From: Flavobacteriaceae bacterium
GTDB taxonomy: Bacteria > Bacteroidota > Bacteroidia > Flavobacteriales > Flavobacteriaceae
NCBI GenBank assembly: GCA_009926065.1
Contig: RFPP01000010.1
Span: 1-60,530, forward strand
Direction of reading: 5' to 3'
DNA length: 60,530 nucleotides
Under the pieces are notes generated by a model. The model had not been told where the DNA came from. It saw nothing but the letters and a program-made list of their open reading frames with translations, and made no database searches. Position numbers and translations under genes: made by a program. Of the stretch, positions 1 to 8,903 are shown one piece after another. The first letter of the stretch is position 1, and the number at the start of each line of letters is the position of its first letter.

Positions 1-191
1 TTTATGTATTATATAAATTATTTAGAATAATTTGTTTAAAGTCGTTTATATACTATTCAAATTATCAAAACTAACAAGGTTAAAACATACAATTTCTGTT
101 ATTCAATTGTTCTTTGAAAAAAAATGTGATGTTTGATTTTTTTTTTAATGTATAAATATTAATTCAACTTATTAGTATAATATATTTTATA

Positions 192-223
192 AAAAAAGCC
201 CCAACTTTGGTTGGGGCTTTTTA
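192..223 (-). terminator. Rho-independent terminator
   Basis: A GC-rich stem (GCCCCAAC pairing with GTTGGGGC) is flanked by an A-tract on one side and a T-tract on the other, so it can act in both directions. It lies 14 bases beyond the stop of the minus-strand gene ending at 237. The 190 bases to its left are very AT-rich and hold no gene that I can support. Confidence 0.85.
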
Positions 224-236
224 AAAAATTTAGAAG

Positions 237-680
237 TTATTTTTTTCTAAAAATATATCTAGTGATAAAAATACCGTCTCCATCTCCTTTACCAGCATCA
301 CTTTCTACACCACTCACAATACTAAATAAATCCCAACCTTCACTGCTGTATTTATTTAACATAGAAGTTATCATAGCATCATTTGAAGCGATATTTTGAA
401 AGTTAATACCAACAAAACTGTAAAAATTGACCAAAGTAGATTCTTTTAAATCGTCAATTTTTACATCACTTCTGTCTTTATCCGTTTTTTCTTTTCCCTC
501 TTTAGATCTGATAGTAGTAAATTGGGTATAATCAACTTCTGTTCCGTTTTCAATAATTCGAGATCTACCAATTCCTCCAGGAACAATAGACTCAATTGAA
601 GTAACGATTTTATACTTAAATGTTTGCGATTGCGCTCCAATAGTTAACATAAAGAAGCCTAGTAAAATAATTTTTTTCAT
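237..680 (-). CDS. Small secreted hypothetical protein, DUF4177-like C-terminus
   Basis: This 147-residue protein begins with a Sec signal peptide of about 19 residues (MKK, a hydrophobic stretch, then AQSQ), so it is exported. I do not recognise a named family with certainty. The C-terminal pattern LNKYSSEGWDLFSI, followed by ITRYIFRK, resembles the 'SEGWEL...yFkR' ending of DUF4177-type small proteins; that link is an inference. The middle is rich in charged residues. A TAttTTTG -7 element lies upstream at 717-724, so the gene probably has its own promoter, and it ends at the terminator at 192-223. No function can be assigned. Confidence 0.75.
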   Translation of the reverse strand: MKKIILLGFFMLTIGAQSQTFKYKIVTSIESIVPGGIGRSRIIENGTEVDYTQFTTIRSKEGKEKTDKDRSDVKIDDLKESTLVNFYSFVGINFQNIASNDAMITSMLNKYSSEGWDLFSIVSGVESDAGKGDGDGIFITRYIFRKK

Positions 681-757
681 AATTTTTATTATTAAATTGA
701 TTTTTTTTTAATTAATCAAAAATATAACATATTACCTTATGAAATGATTATTTATAA

Positions 758-1267
758 TTATTTTTTTGTTTTTTGTTTAACCAATGTTAACGTTGGTGTG
801 ATTAATGATACTAAAATCCCGAGAGGAAAAACTTCAAAATAGGTATATAAAATTACAACAAATGGATTTTTGTAGGCCACTTTCATTTGTTCCATTTCCA
901 AAGTTTTAGCAGCAAGCTCTTCAGGCTTTGTGCTTTTAAGTATGATATTGCTGTAATTCTCCATAAATTCCGGGTAGAAATTATAATAAATAACCAGCCA
1001 CACTAAAACATAAATTGTTGAAATTATCGCAGAAATAAGTAAACCTGTTTTAAATGAAATCCAAAAACTATTCTCCAATCCCTTTAATGATTCTTGCTGC
1101 TTAATTCCTATTATTACAAATAAGAAAGACAAAAACATACTTGAAAATCCCAAAAACATATTTGGTTCAGCACCAGGATTGGCCTTCATAAATATCGTGG
1201 TAATTATCATCGTTGTAGATACAAATAATCCACCTAATAATCCATTTCTATATATTATCTTTTTCAT
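758..1267 (-). CDS. DUF4199 family integral membrane protein
   Basis: A 169-residue membrane protein with about four transmembrane segments: near the N-terminus, at GFSSMFLSFLFVIIGI, at ISAIISTIYVLVWLVIYY, and near the C-terminus. The pattern GIKQ..S...F..SFKTGLLIS...YV, with a later KNPF and PLG, is typical of DUF4199, a Bacteroidota family of unknown function. The reading frame can be extended to 1318, but that start is TTG and would overlap the upstream hydrolase. ATG at 1267 leaves a 19-base gap and is preferred. It probably ends a hisS-hydrolase-DUF4199 transcript. Confidence 0.8.
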   Translation of the reverse strand: MKKIIYRNGLLGGLFVSTTMIITTIFMKANPGAEPNMFLGFSSMFLSFLFVIIGIKQQESLKGLENSFWISFKTGLLISAIISTIYVLVWLVIYYNFYPEFMENYSNIILKSTKPEELAAKTLEMEQMKVAYKNPFVVILYTYFEVFPLGILVSLITPTLTLVKQKTKK

Positions 1268-1286
1268 GTTTACAATAATATAAATC

Positions 1287-2336
1287 TTATAACTTAATTT
1301 TCTTTTGACCTTCGTCAACGCCTTTTACGAAATTAATCAAACCGCCCATATACGTTTCTTGATCGTCATACATTGACATGTGACTTCCATTAGGGCAAAA
1401 TAAATAACTACCGTTTTGGAATTGAGTAGACATCCATTCCATGTGCTTAGGATCCATCGTATCATTTTTAGCACCTATAACAAGTGTAGGAGTTGAAATT
1501 TTCTTTAGATCTGGAGAACGATCCCATTTTTCTAATTTTCCAGACACTCCAAATTCACTTGGTCCCTGCATGGTTACATAAAGTGATTGATTCATTTTAG
1601 AAAATGATCTGTTCACAGGCTCTGGCCAATTTTGAAGGGGAATTCTACAAATGTGCTCAGCGTAAAAGTTTGGCATTAACAATTCCATATATCTCGGATT
1701 TGCGAAATCTTTTTTAGCTTCAATTTCACGTATTTCTTTTAGAACTTCAGGTTTGAATTGTTTTGAAAGTACGTCTTCCGCATATTTTCCATAATCAGGA
1801 GCACTTGACATCATATTAGAAATTATTAAACCCTTCAAATTGTTTTGATATTTCATAGCATATTCCATCGCTAAAATTCCTCCCCAAGAATGTCCAAGTA
1901 AATAAAAATTATCCTTGTTCAATCCCAGTGCTACTCGTACTTGCTCTACCTCTTCAACATATCGCGCTAAATCCCACATAGCTTCATCATTTGGATTGTC
2001 AGAATTTCCACATCCTAATTGATCGTAATATATAAACTCTATTCCCTTTTTTGGCAAGTAACTTTCAAAACACTCAAAATATTCGTGTGTTGCACCCGGA
2101 CCACCGTTTAATAGTAAAATTTTTATCTTTGGGTTGTTTCCAATTTTCTTTGTCCAAACTTTAAAATCACCTTTTGGAGTTGAAATGGTTACCACTTTTA
2201 TTCCGCCTGTTTTAACTCCTGTTTCGGTGTCTGTAAAATAATTAGAGGCCGATTCTGATCCCACTTTTTGATTACAAGAAAATAATAAACCGAATACAGC
2301 AATAAATAATATACTTTTTAGAAATGCTTTTTTCAT
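1287..2336 (-). CDS. Proline iminopeptidase-family alpha/beta hydrolase, lipoprotein
   Basis: This 349-residue protein starts with a lipoprotein signal (LLFS-C21), so it should be lipid-anchored outside the cytoplasm. It has an alpha/beta-hydrolase fold: the oxyanion-hole motif GGPG at 78-81, the nucleophile elbow GHSWGG with Ser150, an acid in NDTMDP (Asp292 or Asp295), and the catalytic His319 in GSH. GGPG together with DQLGCGNSD is characteristic of the proline iminopeptidase (S33) branch, which removes N-terminal proline from peptides. A periplasmic or surface peptide-scavenging role is inferred. Stop and start codons are close to hisS (15 bases), suggesting co-transcription. Confidence 0.85.
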   Translation of the reverse strand: MKKAFLKSILFIAVFGLLFSCNQKVGSESASNYFTDTETGVKTGGIKVVTISTPKGDFKVWTKKIGNNPKIKILLLNGGPGATHEYFECFESYLPKKGIEFIYYDQLGCGNSDNPNDEAMWDLARYVEEVEQVRVALGLNKDNFYLLGHSWGGILAMEYAMKYQNNLKGLIISNMMSSAPDYGKYAEDVLSKQFKPEVLKEIREIEAKKDFANPRYMELLMPNFYAEHICRIPLQNWPEPVNRSFSKMNQSLYVTMQGPSEFGVSGKLEKWDRSPDLKKISTPTLVIGAKNDTMDPKHMEWMSTQFQNGSYLFCPNGSHMSMYDDQETYMGGLINFVKGVDEGQKKIKL

Positions 2337-2351
2337 AAAAATTGTTTTTAA

Positions 2352-3728
2352 TTAGTTATTAATAAGTGCGTTTTTTAATTCTTCAAAATTTAATGTTACT
2401 TGTTCACCAGAAACCAAGTTTTTTAAGGCAAATTTATCCTCGTTCATTTCTGTTTCACCAACAATAACTGCAAATTTAATTGCTCTTTTATCGGCGTACA
2501 GAAATTGTTTTCCAACTTTCACAGCATCCGGATATAATTCTACATTAATTCCAAAATTACGTAATTTAGTAATCGCTTTCATAGAATAAAAAGCCTCTTT
2601 TTCTCCGTAATTGATAAATATAGCTTTCGAAGTTGAAGTTACTGTTTCAGGAAATAAATTCAATTCTTCAACTACCAAATAAATTCGGTCTAAGCCAAAT
2701 GATATTCCCACTCCACTCACATCTTTCAAACCAAAAATTCCAGTCAAATCATCATATCTTCCGCCGCCACCAATAGATCCCATTGAAATTTCTTTTGGAG
2801 GAACCACCTCAAATATTGCACCTGTGTAATAATTTAATCCTCGAGCAAGAGTAACATCTAAATCTATAATGGATTTGGTTAACCTTAATTCTGAAACCTT
2901 CTCGCAAATAAATTTTAGTTCTTCAATTCCTTTCATTCCCTCTGATGAAGAAGCTAAAAGTGAAGCTAATTTTTCAATTTTTTCAGATATCAATCCCGTA
3001 AAATTGAATAAAGGTTGTAACTTTTGTATTGCCATTTCGGAAATTCCTTTTTCAAGCATTTCTGTTTTTACTCCGTCCTCCCCTATTTTATCCAGTTTAT
3101 CTAATGCAACGGTAAAGTCAATTAACTTATCAGAAGCACCAATTACCTCAGCAATTCCAGATAAAATTTTTCTATTATTGATTTTGATTGTTACTCCATT
3201 CAAACCTAATTCTGTAAAAACAGCATCATACAATTGAATTAATTCGACTTCTTGCCATAACGATTTTGAACCTACCACATCGGCATCACATTGATAAAAT
3301 TCTCTGAAACGGCCTTTTTGTGGACGATCAGCACGCCAAACCGGTTGGATTTGGTATCTTTTAAATGGGAATTCAATATCGTTTTGGTGTAGTACAACAT
3401 AGCGTGCAAAAGGAACCGTTAAATCATAACGAAGAGCTTTTTCTGATATACTTGAAGTTAACCTACTACTGTCTTTATTTTCAAGTGCACTTTGATTAGC
3501 TTTAGCCAAATAATCCCCAGAATTTAAGATTTTGAATATCAATCGGTCACCCTCTTCACCATATTTTCCCATTAAAGTTTCAGAATTTTCAAATGACGGT
3601 GTTTCAATTGGTTGAAATCCGAATTTTTCAAAATTTCTTTTTATAATCGAAATAATATATTGACGTTTTGAAACTTCTGAAGGGGAAAAGTCACGTGTAC
3701 CTTTTGGAATACTGGGTTTTTGAGCCAT
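2352..3728 (-). CDS. hisS: Histidyl-tRNA synthetase
   Basis: A 458-residue class II aminoacyl-tRNA synthetase that charges tRNA-His with histidine. Visible signatures are PKGTRDF near the N-terminus, motif 2 ([12 protein letters not shown], then [20 protein letters not shown]), the histidine-specific loop [10 protein letters not shown], motif 3 ([11 protein letters not shown]) and the C-terminal anticodon-binding domain. The length is slightly above the usual 420 or so because of an insertion around residues 190-270. It is probably transcribed from the promoter at 3793-3823 with a leader of about 60 bases, and is divergent from the FtsX-type permease gene. The ATG start at 3728 is unambiguous. 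Confidence 0.97.
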   Translation of the reverse strand: MAQKPSIPKGTRDFSPSEVSKRQYIISIIKRNFEKFGFQPIETPSFENSETLMGKYGEEGDRLIFKILNSGDYLAKANQSALENKDSSRLTSSISEKALRYDLTVPFARYVVLHQNDIEFPFKRYQIQPVWRADRPQKGRFREFYQCDADVVGSKSLWQEVELIQLYDAVFTELGLNGVTIKINNRKILSGIAEVIGASDKLIDFTVALDKLDKIGEDGVKTEMLEKGISEMAIQKLQPLFNFTGLISEKIEKLASLLASSSEGMKGIEELKFICEKVSELRLTKSIIDLDVTLARGLNYYTGAIFEVVPPKEISMGSIGGGGRYDDLTGIFGLKDVSGVGISFGLDRIYLVVEELNLFPETVTSTSKAIFINYGEKEAFYSMKAITKLRNFGINVELYPDAVKVGKQFLYADKRAIKFAVIVGETEMNEDKFALKNLVSGEQVTLNFEELKNALINN

Positions 3729-3792
3729 ATTAATAGCAGATTTTTAGTTTGTAGTTTTTATAATTGAGACTTCTAAAAATAATTATTAAAAT

Positions 3793-3823
3793 CAAATTTA
3801 TAATCTAAATTATAAAATTTTAA
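3793..3823 (-). promoter_or_regulatory. Predicted hisS promoter (Bacteroidota type)
   Basis: On the minus strand, TTA (3823-3821), a 20-base spacer and TAAATTTG (3800-3793) match the Bacteroidota sigma-A consensus TTG-N17-23-TAnnTTTG. It would give a leader of about 60 bases to hisS. Confidence 0.5.
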
Positions 3824-3916
3824 TTTTCTCTATGCAAATATCATATTTTTATACTAAATAATTATAGTTCTAAAGCAAACTTGTAACAAAAATTGTATTT
3901 TCGTGACAAATTAAAA

Positions 3917-5161
3917 ATGATGTACAAATTAACTATCGAAAATATACGAATTGCACTTGGTTCAATTCGTACACAATTATTGCGAACTATACTTACTATA
4001 TTGATAATTGCAATTGGAATTACTGCATTAGTAGGTATTTTGACAGTGGTTTCTGCTTTAAAAAATACACTATCCTCCAATTTTGCCTCAATGGGTTCTA
4101 ATACTTTCAACATTAATCAATATGAAACCAGTACCCGAAGAAGAGGTGGTAGCGAAGTTGAAAAAATTAACCCAATTATTTCTTGGCCTCAAGCCAAAGC
4201 TTTCAAAGAAACTTACAAATACCCGTTCACCGAAACCTCACTTTCATTTGTAGCAACAACTAGAGCAGAAGTAAAATTTGAATCTGAAAAAACAGATCCA
4301 GAAATTTCTGTTGTTGGGGTTGACGAACATTTTCTTATGAATTCGGGTTTAGAAACTACATTAGGAAGGAACTTTACTGGTTTTGACATTGATAACAACG
4401 CCTATGTTTGTGTGGTAGGTTCAGATTTTGAAAAAGGAATATTTAAAGATGTCAATCCTATAAATAAAATAATTTCAATTCGTGGTGCAAAATTTAAAGT
4501 AATTGGAGTTTTGAAAGAAAAAGGATCAACATTTGGCAATAGTCAAGATTTAAGGGTTTTAATTCCAATTCAGGTAGCTAGGTCTTTATTCACAGCGCCA
4601 AATATCAATTATTCCATGAGTATTATGGTAGCGAAAGAAACTTTGTTAGACGAAGCAATTGATAACTCTATAAATATAATGCGTCGAATTAGAAAATTAA
4701 ATCCGGTCCAGGAAAATAACTTTGGTGTGTCAAGAAGTGACGATTTAATAAACAGAATAGCTGAAATGACGGGGGTTTTAAGTGCCTCGGCATGGATTAT
4801 AGGTATTATTACCATATTTGGTTCCTCTATTGCATTGATGAACATTATGCTGGTTTCAGTAACTGAGAGAACAAGGGAAATCGGCGTTCGAAAAGCATTA
4901 GGAGCTAAAAGAAGAACCATTGCATTCCAGTTTTTTATTGAAACATTAATTATTGGTCAGTTAGGTGGAATTATAGGAATTATCTTCGGAATATTAATAG
5001 GTTATGGAATTTCTAATGCAATAGATTTTAGTTTTGTAATTCCTTGGGGGGCAGTGATTGCGGCCACAATAACCACATTTATTGTTGCGGTGGTATCTGG
5101 TTCATACCCAGCATTGAAAGCATCTAAATTAGATCCAATAGAAGCATTAAGGTACGAATAA
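3917..5161 (+). CDS. MacB/FtsX-type ABC transporter permease
   Basis: A 414-residue inner-membrane permease of the MacB/FtsX family. It has one N-terminal transmembrane helix (about 15-45), a periplasmic MacB-PCD-like domain (about 45-285) and three C-terminal helices. The conserved FtsX-domain sequence MNIMLVSVTERTREIGVRKALGAKR (split here as MNIMLVSVTERTREIG and VRKALGAKR) is intact. Such permeases work with an ATPase in mechanotransmission or in macrolide and lipoprotein export, but no ATPase gene adjoins it. The frame opens at a TTG at 3893, but that overlaps a TAttTTcG -7-like element (3896-3903), so ATG 3917 (or 3920) is preferred. Its stop abuts the prmC stop tail to tail with no spacer. 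Confidence 0.88.
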   Translation: MMYKLTIENIRIALGSIRTQLLRTILTILIIAIGITALVGILTVVSALKNTLSSNFASMGSNTFNINQYETSTRRRGGSEVEKINPIISWPQAKAFKETYKYPFTETSLSFVATTRAEVKFESEKTDPEISVVGVDEHFLMNSGLETTLGRNFTGFDIDNNAYVCVVGSDFEKGIFKDVNPINKIISIRGAKFKVIGVLKEKGSTFGNSQDLRVLIPIQVARSLFTAPNINYSMSIMVAKETLLDEAIDNSINIMRRIRKLNPVQENNFGVSRSDDLINRIAEMTGVLSASAWIIGIITIFGSSIALMNIMLVSVTERTREIGVRKALGAKRRTIAFQFFIETLIIGQLGGIIGIIFGILIGYGISNAIDFSFVIPWGAVIAATITTFIVAVVSGSYPALKASKLDPIEALRYE

Positions 5162-6022
5162 TCAATGTAAATTACAGGTAATCATCCTGTCATTACCATA
5201 AATATCTTTTCGGAGTTCGATATTTTTTAATCCTATAGATTCCAATAAATCTTGAGTTTCTTTGCCTAAATATTGATTGATTTCAAAGAATAATTGTCCG
5301 TTTGGATTTAAATGAGCAAATGCCAACTCAGCAATTTTCTTATAAAAAATTAACGGATCATTATCTGAAACGAATAGCGCCAAATGCGGTTCGTTTTCCA
5401 ATACATTAGATTTAATTTCAGCCCTTTCAAGTTTTCTTACATACGGCGGATTGGAAACTATAATATCAAATTTATGATCTAAATGATTGGTTTCTAAAAT
5501 GTTCTTTTGTAAAAAAGTAACTTTAACTTTATTTGAAATCGCATTTTTTTGGGCTATAGCCAATGCCTTTTCGGAAATATCAACTGCAATAACCTCTGAA
5601 TTTAAAATGTTCTTTGCCAATGATATAGCAATACACCCACTTCCAGTTCCTATATCTAATATTTTAAGAATCTGTGTTTTGGATAAATTGCTATTTAATT
5701 TTACAATCCAATCAACCAACTCTTCTGTTTCAGGCCTAGGAATTAATACATTTTCATCAACTAAAAATTTTGAACCATAAAATTCGGTTGTACCTAATAT
5801 ATATTGTACAGGAATTTGACGTTTTAACTTTTCTAAAATTATATTCCAATTTGAAATTTCATCTTCTGAAAATTCTTTATCAACATCCAAAGCAAGATCA
5901 ACTCTCTTTATTTGATTACGACTTTCTAATATCAAATAAAAGAAACTCTCGGCTTCCATTTTATCATAAAATGGCAACAGTGAATTTATAAAACTGTTTT
6001 TATATTCTTTTATTTTAATCAC
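5162..6022 (-). CDS. prmC: Release factor glutamine N5-methyltransferase PrmC (HemK)
   Basis: A 286-residue SAM-dependent methyltransferase that modifies the GGQ glutamine of release factors RF1 and RF2. It has the PrmC N-terminal helical domain (with P(V)QYILG at about 71-77 and the downstream FYG..F.V), SAM motif I DIGTGSG (123-129), acidic motif AVDIS, and the substrate-glutamine motif NPPY (191-194). The start is GTG at 6022, and its first base overlaps the TAG stop of the upstream acetyltransferase (TAGTG), implying translational coupling. prfC (RF3), another termination factor, is in the same window but not in this operon. Confidence 0.95.
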   Translation of the reverse strand: MIKIKEYKNSFINSLLPFYDKMEAESFFYLILESRNQIKRVDLALDVDKEFSEDEISNWNIILEKLKRQIPVQYILGTTEFYGSKFLVDENVLIPRPETEELVDWIVKLNSNLSKTQILKILDIGTGSGCIAISLAKNILNSEVIAVDISEKALAIAQKNAISNKVKVTFLQKNILETNHLDHKFDIIVSNPPYVRKLERAEIKSNVLENEPHLALFVSDNDPLIFYKKIAELAFAHLNPNGQLFFEINQYLGKETQDLLESIGLKNIELRKDIYGNDRMITCNLH

Positions 6023-6510
6023 TATTTAAGTTTTTTTAGCATCCAAACTTCACAAGAATTATGCCCTGTATTTCCTATTTGTTTGTCTAAATATTCAAAT
6101 CCTGCTTTTCGATATAATTTCTGAGCAGCATCCATGTAGGTCATGGTTTCAATATAACAAAATTCAAAACCAAATTCAACGGCTTTTTCGAGGCATAAAT
6201 TTATCAATTTTGTTCCTAGGCCAAGCCCTCTAATTTCAGGTAGGAAATACATTTTTTGAAGTTCACAAATGGAATCTAAAGCATTTTCTAATTTCATTAT
6301 TCCTGCCCCGCCTAAAATTTTACCATTATTTTCAACCACAAAATAGATAGCTCGTGGAATATTGTAAACTTCAAACAAGGTGTCTAAATATGGATCTGCA
6401 TAAGCCGTGCCTACTTTTGGGGCACCAAAATCCATTAATACATCTCTCACTATTGCTGCCATTTGGGCATTGTCCTGCTTTTGGATTTCTCTAATTCTTA
6501 TGTTTTCCAT
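6022..6510 (-). CDS. GNAT family N-acetyltransferase
   Basis: A 162-residue acetyltransferase of the GNAT fold. The acetyl-CoA-binding motif A is visible as PEIRGLGLGTKLINLCLEKA (the R/Q-x-x-G-x-G/A pattern), and the C-terminal half has the usual YIETMTYMDAAQKLYRKAGF pattern. The substrate is unknown. The frame extends to a TTG at 6549, but ATG at 6510 (MENIRIREI) is the natural GNAT start. Its stop codon overlaps the prmC start by one base, so the two are translated together; whether it acts on a ribosomal protein or release factor is only a guess from that context. Confidence 0.88.
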   Translation of the reverse strand: MENIRIREIQKQDNAQMAAIVRDVLMDFGAPKVGTAYADPYLDTLFEVYNIPRAIYFVVENNGKILGGAGIMKLENALDSICELQKMYFLPEIRGLGLGTKLINLCLEKAVEFGFEFCYIETMTYMDAAQKLYRKAGFEYLDKQIGNTGHNSCEVWMLKKLK

Positions 6511-6525
6511 ATTACTTTTAAATCG

Positions 6526-6533
6526 TATTTTTG
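6526..6533 (+). promoter_or_regulatory. -7 element of a near-leaderless ribD promoter
   Basis: TAttTTTG matches the Bacteroidota -7 consensus. It ends only 4 bases before the GTG start of ribD at 6538, so transcription would begin at or next to the start codon. No convincing -33 TTG is seen at the standard distance. Confidence 0.45.
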
Positions 6534-6537
6534 CGAT

Positions 6538-7581
6538 GTGAAGATACAAGAAAAATATCTAAAAAGGTGTATAGAATTAGCCAAAAATGGATTAGGAACC
6601 ACCTACCCAAATCCTCTTGTGGGCTGTGTTATTGTATATGATAATAAAATTATTGGCGAGGGATGGCATAAAAAATCGGGAGAAGCTCATGCTGAAGTAA
6701 TTGCTATTGAATCTGTTAAAAACAAAGAATTGCTTTCTGTATCAACTCTTTATGTTAATTTAGAACCTTGTAGTCATTTTGGGAAAACCCCACCTTGCGC
6801 CGATTTAATTATGAAATATAAAATTCCTAATGTGGTAATAGGTACAATAGACCCTAATAGTAAAGTGGCAGGAAATGGTATTGAAAAATTAAAAAATTCA
6901 GGAGTAAATGTTACATTCGGAATATTAGAAAAAGAATGCAACGAACTCAACAAGCGTTTTTTTACATTTCATAGAAAAAAAAGACCATTTATTATATTAA
7001 AATGGGCTGAAAGCTCCGATGGATTTATTAGTCCAAAAAATAAAGACGAACAAAAACCGGTATGGATTTCAAATGAATTTTCACGTCAACTGGTTCATAA
7101 ATGGCGAAGTGAAGAGCAGGCAATTCTTGTAGGAACCCAAACAATAATCAATGATAATCCGTCACTTACAGTTCGAGATTGGACTGGAAAAAATCCAATT
7201 CGTATCATAATTGACAAAGAAAATAATATAGATCCAGCGAAAAAAGTATTTGATGGTCAAGCTAAAACAATTGTCTTTTCTAATAAGGAAATGACTTCAA
7301 ATTCAGAAACTAATCAAAATATTAAAATAGATTTCGATATTAATTCTACACAAACTATAGTTGAAAAATTGTATGAAAATAATATCCAATCGATTATAAT
7401 TGAAGGTGGTAGAAAAACAATTCAATCATTTATAGATGCCAATATTTGGGATGAAGCAAGAGTTTTTGTTGGTGAAATCAAATTACATGATGGAACAAAA
7501 GCTCCAGAATTTAAAAAAGCCATTAACTCCAAAAGGTATCTGAAAAAAGATGTTTTATTAACCTACAGAAATGATGATTGA
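6538..7581 (+). CDS. ribD: Riboflavin biosynthesis protein RibD (deaminase/reductase)
   Basis: A bifunctional enzyme of 347 residues for the second and third steps of riboflavin synthesis: deamination of the pyrimidine intermediate, then NADPH-dependent reduction of the ribose side chain. The N-terminal zinc deaminase domain has HAE (His51, Glu53) and the cysteines of EPCSHFGKTPPC (Cys78, Cys87). The C-terminal reductase domain starts near RPFIILKWAESSDG and carries the IIEGG motif. The longer frame opens at TTG 6463 inside the opposite GNAT gene. GTG 6538 fits the family start and sits just after a -7 element. It overlaps the following HAD gene. Confidence 0.95.
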   Translation: MKIQEKYLKRCIELAKNGLGTTYPNPLVGCVIVYDNKIIGEGWHKKSGEAHAEVIAIESVKNKELLSVSTLYVNLEPCSHFGKTPPCADLIMKYKIPNVVIGTIDPNSKVAGNGIEKLKNSGVNVTFGILEKECNELNKRFFTFHRKKRPFIILKWAESSDGFISPKNKDEQKPVWISNEFSRQLVHKWRSEEQAILVGTQTIINDNPSLTVRDWTGKNPIRIIIDKENNIDPAKKVFDGQAKTIVFSNKEMTSNSETNQNIKIDFDINSTQTIVEKLYENNIQSIIIEGGRKTIQSFIDANIWDEARVFVGEIKLHDGTKAPEFKKAINSKRYLKKDVLLTYRNDD

Positions 7582-8176
7582 TACTATTATTTTTGATTTT
7601 GGCGATGTATTTATCAATCTTGATAAAGAAGCAACTCTAACTGCTTTAAAAAATTTTGGATTAGAAAATTGGAATTCAGAAATTGATTCTTTAAATATTA
7701 ATTTTGAAAAGGGTGTAATTACGAAAAATGATTTTTTATTTGGATTAAATAAATTAGTTCCAAATGCAACACAAGAAGAATTACTTGAGGCTTGGAATGC
7801 AGTTTTATTGGATTTTCCAAAATATAGATTAGAATTTTTACAAAAATTGTCGCAAAAATACCAACTTTTTTTATTGAGCAACACCGATTCTATTCACATC
7901 AATCACTTTAAAGAGCGCTATGGAAATGAATTTTACAATCAATTTTACAATTGTTTTGAAAAGGTTTATTTTTCCTTTGATTTGGGCATGAGAAAACCTG
8001 ACGTTATGATTTACGAATTTGTAATTAAAGAAAATAATTTAACTCCTCTAAAAACACTTTTTGTAGATGATAATTTCAATAATATAGAAAGTGCAAAAAA
8101 AACAGGATTGAAAGTTTGGCATTTGCAAAAAGGCAAAGAAGACGTTATTGAATTATTTAAAATAATAAAATTATAA
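7571..8176 (+). CDS. YihX-like HAD-superfamily phosphatase
   Basis: A 201-residue subclass IA haloacid-dehalogenase hydrolase. Motif I is FDFGDVF with the nucleophile Asp9 (the second Asp of the common DxD is Gly11, as in E. coli YihX, which has FDLGNV). Motif II is LLSNTDSIH, motif III DLGMRKPDVMIYE, motif IV LFVDDNFNNI; all resemble YihX, a sugar-phosphate phosphatase. The ATG at 7571 (or 7574) lies inside the end of ribD, an 8-11 base overlap that implies translational coupling. A role in removing the phosphate from the RibD product is inferred from this context only. Confidence 0.9.
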   Translation: MMIDTIIFDFGDVFINLDKEATLTALKNFGLENWNSEIDSLNINFEKGVITKNDFLFGLNKLVPNATQEELLEAWNAVLLDFPKYRLEFLQKLSQKYQLFLLSNTDSIHINHFKERYGNEFYNQFYNCFEKVYFSFDLGMRKPDVMIYEFVIKENNLTPLKTLFVDDNFNNIESAKKTGLKVWHLQKGKEDVIELFKIIKL

Positions 8177-8498
8177 TTATTGGAATTATTAGTCATTGAT
8201 AAATGCTAAAAATCGTAACGAAAAAAATTACTACAAAAGAAAAAAACTATGAAATTTTATTATTCATGAGATTCTTCAACTTGTGCAGATGATGTAAAGT
8301 TAACTTGACCAATTAAAAAAACATAAAGTAAAAGCTAACTTTTAAGATATTAAAAAAAAATAAAAATTAAGTCTAGGAGCAACAAAGATTGAAAACCTAA
8401 TAATAGTTTTGCAGTTCCAAAATAATAATAAAAAAAACTTTTTTCGATTAACCGAAATAGCAAATGCTCTTATCGACTTTTTGGTATATAAAATTAGA
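8177..8498. other. Intergenic region between convergent genes, possible gene relic
   Basis: About 320 very AT-rich bases with no intact gene and no clear terminator. Read on the minus strand, about 8325 down to 8260, one frame gives a hydrophobic stretch then GQVNFTSSAQVEESHE and a stop. This looks like the end of a signal peptide, but it has no start codon and a stop or frameshift in the T-run just before it, so it may be a decayed gene. Confidence 0.35.
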
Positions 8499-8903
8499 TT
8501 AATCAGGCTTTGATAAAATATCCTTCAAATAATCAGGAGGGTTAATTGGTTTGCCAGTTGCTAATTCTACAAATACCAGAATGAAATGAGCAGTTGTTAA
8601 CAATTCATTTTTTTCATTATGAATTTCACAATCAAATTCTACTTTAACCGAAGATTGGCTTTTGAAGGTCGTTGATATTGTTAATAATTCATCATAATAA
8701 GCTGGTTTTTTATAGTTTATATTCATTGAAACTATCGGCAAAGCGATTCCACTTTCTTCCAATGTTTTATAATTAACTCCTTTATTTCTAAGCCATTCCA
8801 CTCGACCAATTTCAAAATATGGAATATAATTTCCATGATAAACCACTCCCATTTGATCTGTTTCAGAATAACGAACTCGAACTTGTATTTGATGTTTTTG
8901 CAT
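8499..8903 (-). CDS. Acyl-CoA thioesterase, 4HBT/YbgC family
   Basis: A 134-residue hot-dog-fold thioesterase. The N-terminal signature YSETDQMGVVYHGNYIPYFE includes the catalytic aspartate (Asp16) and the V(Y/V)HxNY motif of the 4-hydroxybenzoyl-CoA thioesterase/YbgC family, which hydrolyse acyl-CoA thioesters in the cytoplasm. The physiological substrate cannot be read from the sequence. It is divergent from dnaA across a 182-base AT-rich gap. A TAcaTTTA element lies right in front of the ATG. Confidence 0.9.
   Translation of the reverse strand: MQKHQIQVRVRYSETDQMGVVYHGNYIPYFEIGRVEWLRNKGVNYKTLEESGIALPIVSMNINYKKPAYYDELLTISTTFKSQSSVKVEFDCEIHNEKNELLTTAHFILVFVELATGKPINPPDYLKDILSKPD

Noticed and set aside
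1..190. TTGTTCTTTG near 107-117, reminiscent of leader sequences near rRNA genes in this group
   Set aside because: No rRNA or tRNA follows or precedes it within the window, and the surrounding sequence is simple AT-rich DNA; a single short match is not enough.
6463..6540. Extended N-terminus of RibD from a TTG codon
   Set aside because: The extension lies antisense in the GNAT gene, has no similarity to the family and lies over the -7 promoter element; GTG 6538 explains the start better.
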